Assembly (NCBI GenBank): GCA_903886165.1
Contig: CAISLL010000184.1
Coordinates: 1-9,657 of the forward strand
Length of the DNA: 9,657 nucleotides
Direction: 5' to 3'
Source: an uncultured beta proteobacterium
Lineage (GTDB): Bacteria; Pseudomonadota; Gammaproteobacteria; Burkholderiales; Burkholderiaceae_C
Shown: positions 1 to 6,396 of the stretch, one piece after another
Layout: each line of letters opens with the position of its first letter
Numbering within the stretch: position 1 is the stretch's first letter
Translations under genes and position numbers: made by a program
Notes under the pieces: generated by a model
Told to the model about the DNA's origin: nothing
Database searches by the model: none
Seen by the model: only the letters and a program-made list of their open reading frames with translations

Positions 1-1003
1 CATTGTCAATGGTGGATTTGTCGAACAACAGCGCGTCGATGAAGGCATCAGTCTCTGGCAGCGAGGCGGTGCGAAGGTAGAAGCTGCGAACCGAACGCAG
101 CAGCATGTCAATATGGGAGAAAACTTGCACCGTGTGGCGGACAAATGCATCGTTGGCCAGTTCGGCGCTGCGTGTTAGCCTGGCCTCTTCCGCCTCGAAA
201 GACCTGACATAAAAAACAGCCCCCTCGCTGACAATACCCAAAATCAGGATCAGCACCACACCCCAGAGCAGGCGCAGCTTGTGGCGAAAGAATTCAATCA
301 CGTCAAACACCGAGTTAACCCGGTGTGATGCGCTGTACGGTGTGGCACCCGGACGACTTAGTTCCATCCAGATGACACATGCTGCCATCATCAACACCAG
401 AATGATGTACCAGAACACGGTGGTCCATGAGGTCGGGTTGGCACCACGGAGGCTGGCCGGCGGTGGCGTGGCTGTCAGTGACAACACACCTCGTGTGGCC
501 ATCCAGGCGGAAAAGACACCAAACAGAACAGCCAATGCCCAGACTGGCAGATTGCGCGGATGCAGCCATGTGGCGCGCACCAGCACCATGGCGGTGCGCA
601 CATTGATGGCAGCTGCGGCGAAAGAAAAAACGGCAGCCCGGTAGTGGCCGTCAGGCACCACCAAACCCCAATAGGCAAACGGCACTGCGGTCAGCGCCAC
701 CACGCCCCAGCCGAACCAGTCCGGTGTCACCGGCCGTTGCTGACAAAAGGCGGCAAACCCACTGTAGAGCACTGCACCTGCAGCAATCAACAGCATGTTG
801 GTACCCACGACAGTCACCCAGCGTGGCAATTCCGGCCCGAAGCCCGACAGGGTGAAGCCCACCGACAACATCAAGATCGCAACTGCACAGGTTTTCATGA
901 CCTGAGTGCCGGGCTGAAAATGCGCGAACACCAGCAACATCAGGCTAAGGCTGATGCTCAAGCCACCGGCAACCAGGTAAAGGGTGAGTGTGTTGGCGTC
1001 CAT
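1..1003 (-). CDS. Multi-pass membrane sensor protein, N-terminal part (output domain off the window)
   Basis: The frame is open without a stop from an ATG at 1003 to the left edge, giving 334 residues, so the C-terminus is missing. A TAG codon directly precedes the ATG, which makes this the first possible start; no strong Shine-Dalgarno sequence is seen. Seven hydrophobic segments lie at about residues 6-27, 36-54, 60-83, 95-113, 120-140, 154-172 and 196-215. After a polar linker comes an eighth at about 247-268, followed by a soluble stretch that reads like the start of a periplasmic Cache-type sensor domain (helix with AELANDAF, then HIDMLLRSVRSFYLR). This order, a 7-TM block, one further TM and then a Cache-like domain, is common in bacterial diguanylate cyclases and sensor kinases. 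A GGDEF, EAL or histidine kinase output is therefore likely, but none is visible, and the exact class is inference. It is encoded downstream of mrp on the same strand with a 130 bp gap. Confidence 0.8.
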   Translation of the reverse strand, partial: MDANTLTLYLVAGGLSISLSLMLLVFAHFQPGTQVMKTCAVAILMLSVGFTLSGFGPELPRWVTVVGTNMLLIAAGAVLYSGFAAFCQQRPVTPDWFGWGVVALTAVPFAYWGLVVPDGHYRAAVFSFAAAAINVRTAMVLVRATWLHPRNLPVWALAVLFGVFSAWMATRGVLSLTATPPPASLRGANPTSWTTVFWYIILVLMMAACVIWMELSRPGATPYSASHRVNSVFDVIEFFRHKLRLLWGVVLILILGIVSEGAVFYVRSFEAEEARLTRSAELANDAFVRHTVQVFSHIDMLLRSVRSFYLRTASLPETDAFIDALLFDKSTIDN

Positions 1004-1069
1004 CTAACTGCTTAAGCTCAAGCAGCAGCAAGCAGTGCTGAGCGCCTTGACAAGACGTTGTGCCGCCAT
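1004..1069 (-). CDS. Possible 21-aa Cys-rich leader peptide upstream of the sensor gene
   Basis: On the minus strand an AGGA (1075-1078) sits 5 nt before an ATG at 1069; a second in-frame ATG lies at 1072. The reading frame runs 21 codons, includes three consecutive Cys codons (TGC TGC TGC) followed by LSLSS, and ends in a TAG that directly abuts the ATG of the sensor gene at 1003. The position, the good ribosome binding site and the adjoining stop and start codons fit a small translated ORF coupled to the sensor gene. The sensor itself lacks a clear ribosome binding site. Evidence is limited to this arrangement; no homology is recognised and it may be chance. Confidence 0.22.
   Translation of the reverse strand: MAAQRLVKALSTACCCLSLSS
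1008..1025 (-). promoter_or_regulatory. Hairpin over the sensor gene's translation start region
   Basis: On the minus strand CTGCTT (1025-1020) and AAGCAG (1013-1008) are perfect 6-bp complements separated by six bases. The 3' arm lies 4 nt before the ATG at 1003, in the place where a ribosome binding site would be. Its sequence overlaps the last codons of the possible leader ORF, so ribosomes on that ORF would open it. The repeat is seen directly; a regulatory role is inferred. Confidence 0.25.
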
Positions 1070-1133
1070 CATCGTCCTGGCTGGCCGCTCCGGGGGAATG
1101 ACAACCCATGCAGCCCCATGCCCGCGAAGCCGA

Positions 1134-2225
1134 TCAAGTCTCTTTGGAAATCTTGATGCTAGGAAACTTGCTGGAAAAGTCCTTGTTCTTCGCCGCAATC
1201 GACAACGCCACCTTGCGCGCCACCGTTTTGTAAAGCGCTGCCACTTCGCTGTCCGGCTCAGACACCACGGTCGGTTTGCCGTTGTCGGCCTGCAGCCGGA
1301 TCTGCATTGCCAGCGGCAAAGCGCCCAGGTAATCCATGCCGTATTCAGCAGCCATTTTCTTGCCACCGTCAGCTCCAAAAATGTGCTCCACGTGGCCGCA
1401 GTTGGTGCACACGTGCACCGCCATGTTTTCCACGATGCCCAGAATCGGCACGCCGACTTTCTCAAACATCTTGATGCCCTTCTTGGCGTCCAGCAGCGCG
1501 ATGTCCTGCGGCGTGGTGACAATCACGGCACCGGTCATCGGCACGCGCTGGCTCAGGGTGAGCTGAATGTCACCGGTGCCGGGGGGCATGTCGACAATCA
1601 GGTAGTCCAGGTCTTTCCAGTTGGTCTGGCGCAGCAACTGTTCCAGCGCCTGCGTCGCCATCGGGCCGCGCCAGATCATGGCTTCATCCTGCGCCACCAA
1701 AAAACCGATCGACATGACCTGCACGCCGTAGTTTTCCATCGGCTCCATGGTCTGGCCATCATCACTTTCGGGGCGGCCTTCAATGCCCATCATCATCGGA
1801 ATGCTGGGGCCGTAGATGTCGGCGTCGAGCAGGCCCACGCTGGCGCCTTCGGCTGCCAAGGCCAGCGCCAGATTGACCGCGGTGGTGCTTTTGCCCACGC
1901 CGCCCTTGCCAGACGCCACCGCCACAATGTTTTTCACCTTGGGCAGCAAGGCCACACCACGCTGCACGGCATGCGGCACGATGTTCATCGTGACGTTCAC
2001 CGACACATTAGCCACACCCGCCACACTTTTGGCAGCCGCAATCAGGTCCTTGCGAAAACCCGGAATCTGGCTCTTGGCAGGGTAACCCAGCACCACGTCA
2101 AAGGACACATCACCGTCTGAAATGCTCAGGTTTTTAACCGCTTTGCCCGACACAAAATCACGCCCGGTATTGGGATCCATCACACCCTTGAGTGCATCCA
2201 TCACTGCTTGTTCTGTCACTGCCAT
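1134..2225 (-). CDS. apbC: Iron-sulfur cluster carrier ATPase Mrp/ApbC
   Basis: A cytosolic P-loop NTPase of the Mrp/NBP35 family, which binds a bridging 4Fe-4S cluster and passes it to apo-proteins; family members are often dimers. The protein is 363 aa, a usual length. Residues 1-85 form the MIP18/DUF59-type domain. A deviant Walker A motif GKGGVGKST occupies 106-114 and is preceded by VAVAS. LLDADIYGPS (132-141) and VDMPPGTGD (211-219) are the Walker A' and Walker B-type family signatures. A CxxC pair (C273, C276 in VCTNCGH) is the expected cluster ligand. GGAG lies 6 nt before the ATG, a good ribosome binding site that supports this start. The gene is divergent from the phospholipase gene and upstream of the sensor gene on the same strand. 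In many proteobacteria mrp lies next to metG; here its start is next to a phospholipase gene. All key motifs are intact. Confidence 0.97.
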   Translation of the reverse strand: MAVTEQAVMDALKGVMDPNTGRDFVSGKAVKNLSISDGDVSFDVVLGYPAKSQIPGFRKDLIAAAKSVAGVANVSVNVTMNIVPHAVQRGVALLPKVKNIVAVASGKGGVGKSTTAVNLALALAAEGASVGLLDADIYGPSIPMMMGIEGRPESDDGQTMEPMENYGVQVMSIGFLVAQDEAMIWRGPMATQALEQLLRQTNWKDLDYLIVDMPPGTGDIQLTLSQRVPMTGAVIVTTPQDIALLDAKKGIKMFEKVGVPILGIVENMAVHVCTNCGHVEHIFGADGGKKMAAEYGMDYLGALPLAMQIRLQADNGKPTVVSEPDSEVAALYKTVARKVALSIAAKNKDFSSKFPSIKISKET

Positions 2226-2257
2226 GTCTTACTCCGAAAAACACCTAGTCTAGCCAA

Positions 2258-2275
2258 GATAAGCTTGACCTTATC
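2258..2275. promoter_or_regulatory. Dyad in the divergent mrp/phospholipase control region
   Basis: GATAAG (2258-2263) and CTTATC (2270-2275) form a perfect 6-bp inverted repeat with a 6-nt spacer. It lies 33 bp before the mrp start codon and 75 bp before the preferred phospholipase start. On the minus strand a TTGATA (2277-2272) followed after 19 bases by TAGACT could be a weak promoter for mrp, and the dyad overlaps its -35 element. No convincing promoter was found for the phospholipase gene. Operator function is inferred from position only. Confidence 0.3.
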
Positions 2276-2349
2276 AAATTGAGAAAATCGGGGTTTACCC
2301 GAACTGCATGAGACCGGCAGGACAACAAACTGCTGCTGATAATCGACGC

Positions 2350-3651
2350 ATGACCCATGACGCGTTCGCACCCGCTGAAAGACTTGACGAAAAACGCCCA
2401 ATCACGGCTTTGATGCTGACCGGCGGGGGCTCACGGGCTGCTTATCAAGTTGGCGTGCTGGAGGCGATTGCCGACATCCGCAAGGAAGCCGGTGAAATTG
2501 CGCAGCCCAACCCCTTCCCCATCATCACGGGCACCTCGGCTGGCGCCATCAATGCCGCGGCCCTGGCCTGTGGCGCAGACGACTTTGACGGTGCGGTGCG
2601 ACAGATTGCAGAGGTCTGGCGCAACTTCCACGCCGAGCAGGTCTATCGGGCCGACTCCATCGGCATGCTGCACACCGGCACCTCCTGGCTAACCCTGCTG
2701 TCGCTGGGCTGGGTGATTGCCAAATGGCAGCGCACCAAGGCGCGCTCGCTACTTGACAACGCCCCTTTGGCGACACTGCTGACCCAACTGGTGCCGATCC
2801 AACGCTTGCCACAACTGATTCGTGCTGAGTTCATTCAGGCGTTGGCAGTAACCGCGTCCAACTACAGTACGGGCGAGCACATCACTTTTTTTGAGGGCGA
2901 TCGACGCCTTTTGCCCTGGGTACGTTCAGACAGGCGCGGGGTGCGCGACCGCATCACGTATGAGCACTTGCTGGCTTCTTCGGCAATTCCGTTCGTATTT
3001 CCGGCAACTCCGCTGCAAATTGATGGCACCACGCAGCATTTCGGCGACGGCTCCATGCGCCAGTCGGCGCCGGTGGCGCCGGCCATTCATTTGGGGGGCA
3101 CCCGGATTCTGGTGGTGGGTGCTGGCCGCATGCACGATCGCAACAGCGAGTCCAGCGTACCCGTCAGCAGCAGTTACCCGTCTGTCGCACAAATTGCCGG
3201 ACACGCCCTGTCAAACATATTTCTGGATGCGCTGGCAGTGGATATCGAGCGCATTCGACGCATCAACCAGATGCTTGACCTGGTGCCTGCCGAGTTGCGC
3301 CGGGCCAGCAACTTGCGGCATGTGGAACTGTTGCTGATCTCGCCCTCGCAACGCCTGGATGTCATCGCCACCAAACACCTGAAGGATTTACCAAAAAGCG
3401 TGCGTCACATGCTGGGCGGTCCGGGCATGGCGGCCAAAGCGAGAGAAACCAAGGGTTCCGCTTTGGCCAGTTACCTGTTGTTCGAGCAAGCCTTCACGCA
3501 GGAGCTGATGGCGCTGGGCCACGCCGACGCAACGCGCCAGCGGGCCGAGATTTGCCGGTTTTTTAACTGGATCGACCCCAACCCGGTACCGCCCCCGATC
3601 TATCTGCCGTCCGGCAGAGACCACCGACGCGATCCCTTGCGCTTGCGCTGA
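2350..3651 (+). CDS. Patatin-like phospholipase
   Basis: A serine lipid acyl hydrolase of the patatin family, using a Ser-Asp dyad. From the preferred ATG at 2350 it has 433 aa. The family blocks are in order: a glycine-rich oxyanion loop GGGSRAAYQVG beginning at residue 25, the nucleophile elbow GTSAG with catalytic Ser63, and FGDGS with catalytic Asp233; the common form of the last motif is DGG or DGA. The remaining 200 residues are helical and conserved-looking (for example FLDALAVDIERIRRIN) and resemble the longer bacterial members similar to E. coli Z1214. No signal peptide is seen, so it is probably cytosolic or membrane-associated from the inside. An upstream in-frame ATG at 2308 would add 14 polar residues; neither start has a good ribosome binding site. 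Substrate cannot be told from sequence. It is divergent from mrp and ends 41 bp before the HsdM relic. Confidence 0.93.
   Translation: MTHDAFAPAERLDEKRPITALMLTGGGSRAAYQVGVLEAIADIRKEAGEIAQPNPFPIITGTSAGAINAAALACGADDFDGAVRQIAEVWRNFHAEQVYRADSIGMLHTGTSWLTLLSLGWVIAKWQRTKARSLLDNAPLATLLTQLVPIQRLPQLIRAEFIQALAVTASNYSTGEHITFFEGDRRLLPWVRSDRRGVRDRITYEHLLASSAIPFVFPATPLQIDGTTQHFGDGSMRQSAPVAPAIHLGGTRILVVGAGRMHDRNSESSVPVSSSYPSVAQIAGHALSNIFLDALAVDIERIRRINQMLDLVPAELRRASNLRHVELLLISPSQRLDVIATKHLKDLPKSVRHMLGGPGMAAKARETKGSALASYLLFEQAFTQELMALGHADATRQRAEICRFFNWIDPNPVPPPIYLPSGRDHRRDPLRLR
3603..3618 (+). other. GC-rich hairpin near the 3' end of the phospholipase gene
   Basis: TCTGCCG and CGGCAGA are perfect 7-bp complements separated by two bases, encoding the YLPSGR part of the protein. 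A second, weaker repeat follows: GCGCTTG (3639-3645) pairs with CAAGCGC (3661-3667) across the stop codon. Neither has a following T-run, so they are not classical intrinsic terminators, though they could stabilise the mRNA 3' end. The repeats are seen directly; the role is inferred. Confidence 0.3.
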
Positions 3652-3692
3652 CATCAATTTCAAGCGCTGTCACACTGCACAAATACCACCTC

Positions 3693-3851
3693 ATGGCCTC
3701 CACCAACCCCAATTTATCCTCCTTCATCTGGTCGGTCGCCGACCTCCTGCGCGGTGACTACAAACAATCCGAATACGGCAAGGTGATCCTGCCCTTCACC
3801 GTGCTGCGTCGGCTGGACTGCGCGCTGGAGCCCGCCAAGGCCGAGGCATAG
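3693..3851 (+). pseudogene. Orphan N-terminal fragment of type I restriction-modification methyltransferase subunit HsdM
   Basis: A 52-codon frame from ATG to TAG encodes a peptide containing LSSFIWSVADLLRGDYKQ, then EYGKVILPFTVLRRLDC and LEPAK. This is the characteristic start of HsdM (HsdM_N helical domain). Intact HsdM is usually about 500 aa or more and carries an AdoMet-binding motif and a catalytic NPPF or NPPY motif; none of that is present, and no HsdS or HsdR gene is in the window. After the TAG no frame up to 3956 reads like HsdM, so this is a 5' remnant rather than a gene with a single point mutation. It lies 41 bp after the phospholipase gene and has no good ribosome binding site. 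It could be a decayed leftover of a type I system, or a small retained peptide. The family assignment rests on recognised sequence; the history is inferred. Confidence 0.75.
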
Positions 3852-3956
3852 ATCACCTGGCGCTTACCGGATTCGCTTTCGCGTACCATGCTGCGACCTT
3901 TTTCACTCGGACAGACTTTTTACAGACTGGCTCTCACCATTTTGGTGCACCGCCCA
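3852..3956 (+). other. Noncoding stretch between the HsdM relic and the DUF3108 gene
   Basis: With 3652-3692 and the relic itself, this makes about 305 bp without an intact gene. I see no RNA gene, terminator or clear promoter here. An ATG at 3888 is in frame with the DUF3108 gene and could extend it by 23 residues. A short direct repeat ACAGACT occurs at 3911-3917 and 3922-3928. Confidence 0.4.
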
Positions 3957-5024
3957 ATGACCGACTCATCTTCCAAAGACACCGCGACTGCCAAGCCGCC
4001 ATCGGGTTTCTCGCCGCGCTTGCTTGTGGCGTTGGCTGTCTCACTGCTTCTGCACGCTGCCCTTCTTGTGGGCCGCCCGCTTGGGTTGTCGCCAGCGCCT
4101 GAACTCAAACCGCTGGAGATCAGGATGGTGCGCACCGCGCCCGAGTTGACCGTGGGTGATGCACCGCCACCGCCGCAGGCAAGCAGGGTCAAGAAGCGGC
4201 AAGTGCCAGCCATTGAGATAGCGCAACAAGAATTGGCTCAACCGGCAAAGCCGGATCCATCGACACAGGGGTTGCCGCAAGAGGCCGGTGCGCCGGATGA
4301 GCCGCAGGACAAACCTGAGGCAGCACCATCGGACACCCCACCCGATGCCACACAATTCTCCGGCAAGGCCTGGCCGCGTGCGGGCCGTGTCGGTTTCGCG
4401 CTGCTGATGGGGGAGCAGCGCCTTCCGGCCGGAAAGACCACCCACCAGTGGCAGGTCACGGACGATGGCAAGTACCGGCTTGAAGCGCTGACAGAACCCA
4501 TGGACGTGGCGTTGATTCCCTGGTTCAAGCCCGGTCGCACACTTTGGGTCAGTGTGGGGAGGGTGACCCCCCAGGGTCTTCAGCCCGAGGCTTTTGTTGA
4601 GAAGAAAGAAGGCCGGCCGGGTGAAAACCGGGTTGACCTGGATCGGACTGCCAATCTGGTCAGCATTGGCGGTGCCACGGCTGCGTTGCCCGAAAACATG
4701 CAGGATGCGTTGTCGGTTTTCTACCAACTGGGCTACTCGGGTGTCGCTGCGCCAGGCGAGATGCCCGTGACCGACGGCAGCAAGATCGACGCCTACCGTT
4801 TCGAGGTGCTGGGTGAGGAACAACTTGACATGCCTTTCGGTCAGACTTTGCGAACCTTGCGCGTGCGTGCCCGTTATGGCACAGCAAGAGAGCTTACCGA
4901 TGTCTGGGTGGCGATCGAGCGGTTTGGTCTGCCAGTGCAGATCCGCAAGATTGACCCCAAGGGTGTGGTCTATTACTGGATTGCCCAGGAAATAAGGGTC
5001 GCCCTCCAACCAGCGGTCCCTTGA
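3957..5024 (+). CDS. DUF3108 domain protein with TonB-like N-terminal anchor and proline-rich linker
   Basis: Start at 3957 (MTDSSSKD) gives 355 aa; an in-frame ATG at 3888 would add 23 residues. Neither has a strong ribosome binding site, and the shorter form places a short cytoplasmic tail before the single membrane helix (about 22-39, LLVALAVSLLLHAALLVG). After the helix comes PELKPLEIRMV, then a linker rich in Pro, Ala, Glu and Gln (about 64-130), then a periplasmic domain of about 210 residues. The latter begins with GFALLMGEQRLPAGKTTHQW and fits DUF3108, a beta-rich domain of unknown function common in betaproteobacteria. The anchor carries Ser29 and His33 with the SxxxH spacing known from TonB, but the C-terminal domain is not TonB's. 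An envelope role is likely; the biochemical function is unknown. It is convergent with the CNNM-type gene, 37 bp apart. Confidence 0.87.
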   Translation: MTDSSSKDTATAKPPSGFSPRLLVALAVSLLLHAALLVGRPLGLSPAPELKPLEIRMVRTAPELTVGDAPPPPQASRVKKRQVPAIEIAQQELAQPAKPDPSTQGLPQEAGAPDEPQDKPEAAPSDTPPDATQFSGKAWPRAGRVGFALLMGEQRLPAGKTTHQWQVTDDGKYRLEALTEPMDVALIPWFKPGRTLWVSVGRVTPQGLQPEAFVEKKEGRPGENRVDLDRTANLVSIGGATAALPENMQDALSVFYQLGYSGVAAPGEMPVTDGSKIDAYRFEVLGEEQLDMPFGQTLRTLRVRARYGTARELTDVWVAIERFGLPVQIRKIDPKGVVYYWIAQEIRVALQPAVP

Positions 5025-5061
5025 CCTGACTTAAAAATCATGCGCCTGGGAAGATGCCGTG

Positions 5062-6372
5062 CTACAGGGCTTCCACAGGCCGCCCAGGCAAGCGACTGGC
5101 CAGCACTTTGTCAACGCGTTTTCCGTCCAGATCCACCACTTCAAAGAGCCAGCCTTCGCAGGCAATTTTTTCACCTGTGGCAGGCAGGTGGCCACTGACT
5201 GCCATCAGCAAGCCGGCCACTGTGTTGTAGCGCCCACGCTCTTCGAGCGGCAGTTCATCCAACTCAAGGCGCGCTTTCAGCTCACTGACGGGCATCATGC
5301 CGTCCAGCAGCCAACTGCCATCGTCACGCTGCACAGCCCAGGCTTCAGTCTTGGCGCTGGGTTGCAGTTCACCTGTGATGGCCTCCAGCAGGTCATGCGG
5401 GGTCATCAGGCCCTGCACCACACCATATTCGTCCACCACCAGCACCAGGCGGCCCACTTTGGCGCGAAACTGCTCAAGTAATTCCATTCCACTAAGGGTT
5501 TCGGGCACAAACACAACCGGACTCACATAGTGTTCCAGCGTACCTCCTGCACCGACGCCCAACTCCAGCAGGCGAGCCAGGCTGATCTTGCCGACCACAT
5601 CATCCAGTGAACTCCGGCACACCGGGTACCAGGAATGGGCACGCTGTGCGCCATCAGTGCCAACCTTTTGCAGACCCTGGGCCACGGTAGCATCCGCGTC
5701 AAGCCAGTCCACTTCAGCGCGGTGCGTCATCAGGGAGGTCAGTGGTCGGTCATCCAGACCAAACACGTTTTGCACCATCTGATGCTCATGTTCCTCAATC
5801 ACTCCGGCATCGACACCCTCCTCCAGACTGGCGCTGATTTCTTCTTCGGTCATGCCGCGCGACGCCGTGGTGTCAATGCGCAACAGCTTCAGAACCGCCG
5901 CAGTCGAGCCGGAAAGCAGCCTGACGAATGGTCCGGCCGCCTTGGCCAGCCAGACCATGGGCCGCGAGACCCAGCGCGACACCACCTCGGGGTACAACTG
6001 GCCTATGCGCTTGGGCACCAATTCGCCAAAAATGATGGTGGTGAAGGTGATGATGGTCACCACCAGGGCCGTGGCGGAAATGGCGGCTACCTTGCTTGCC
6101 AGCCCCCAGGATTGCAGCCAGGCGGCCAGACCATCGCTGAAGGCAGCCTCACCCACAATGCCGTTGAGGACACCAATGGAAGTAATGCCCACCTGCACGG
6201 TCGATAAAAACCGGTTTGGGTTGTCAAGCAGGGTCAACGCCGCCTGCGCCCCCTTGTCACCCTCGTCCGCCATGGCATTCAGGCGGGACCTCTTGCTTGC
6301 AGCCAAGGCCAGCTCTGACATGGCAAACACACCATTGAGCAACGTCAAAAAGACAATCAGTAAAAATTCCAT
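5062..6372 (-). CDS. CNNM/CorC-family inner-membrane transporter (DUF21-CBS-CorC_HlyC), hemolysin-like
   Basis: A 436-aa protein of the UPF0053 'hemolysin' family, related to E. coli YtfL/PaeA and YoaE and to eukaryotic CNNM magnesium transport proteins. Residues 1-165 form the DUF21 membrane domain, with hydrophobic segments near 1-25, 59-75, 95-117 and 135-163 and the conserved FGELVPKR (115-122). Two CBS domains follow: about 208-270, with LTSLMTHR, and about 283-335, with LVVDEYGVVQGLMT. A CorC_HlyC cytosolic domain fills about 350-430 and includes RYNTVAGLLM. Family members move or sense divalent cations or, for PaeA, export polyamines; the substrate here cannot be assigned. The name 'hemolysin' is historical. 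A TTG at 6381 would add three residues, but the ATG at 6372 is preferred. The start codon is only 24 bp from that of the opposed apaH gene. Confidence 0.93.
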   Translation of the reverse strand: MEFLLIVFLTLLNGVFAMSELALAASKRSRLNAMADEGDKGAQAALTLLDNPNRFLSTVQVGITSIGVLNGIVGEAAFSDGLAAWLQSWGLASKVAAISATALVVTIITFTTIIFGELVPKRIGQLYPEVVSRWVSRPMVWLAKAAGPFVRLLSGSTAAVLKLLRIDTTASRGMTEEEISASLEEGVDAGVIEEHEHQMVQNVFGLDDRPLTSLMTHRAEVDWLDADATVAQGLQKVGTDGAQRAHSWYPVCRSSLDDVVGKISLARLLELGVGAGGTLEHYVSPVVFVPETLSGMELLEQFRAKVGRLVLVVDEYGVVQGLMTPHDLLEAITGELQPSAKTEAWAVQRDDGSWLLDGMMPVSELKARLELDELPLEERGRYNTVAGLLMAVSGHLPATGEKIACEGWLFEVVDLDGKRVDKVLASRLPGRPVEAL

Positions 6373-6396
6373 TGAACTCAAACGACAATAAACAGC

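Noticed and set aside
1004..1522. Minus-strand frame of 172 codons overlapping mrp and running into the sensor start
   Set aside because: It is in another frame of mrp and is Arg/Trp/Cys-rich. Only its last 21 codons, after mrp ends, are worth keeping as a possible leader ORF.
1035..2120. Long plus-strand open frame of 361 codons opposite mrp
   Set aside because: It is His- and Arg-rich and lies wholly antisense to mrp, whose motifs are all intact; it is a product of GC-biased codon use.
2265..2307. TTGACC as a -35 element for the phospholipase gene
   Set aside because: No acceptable -10 hexamer lies 15-19 bases downstream.
3911..3928. Direct repeat ACAGACT with 11-bp spacing upstream of the DUF3108 gene
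   Set aside because: Seven bases repeated once is within chance expectation, and no insertion sequence or integration feature accompanies it.
4041..5009. Long minus-strand open frame of 322 codons opposite the DUF3108 gene
   Set aside because: Its composition is unlike a real protein and it recognisably matches nothing, while the plus-strand frame has a membrane helix and DUF3108 features.
5049..5074. GGAAG/CTTCC repeat between the DUF3108 and CNNM-type genes as a shared terminator
   Set aside because: Five pairs around a 16-nt loop with no T-run on either side is too weak.
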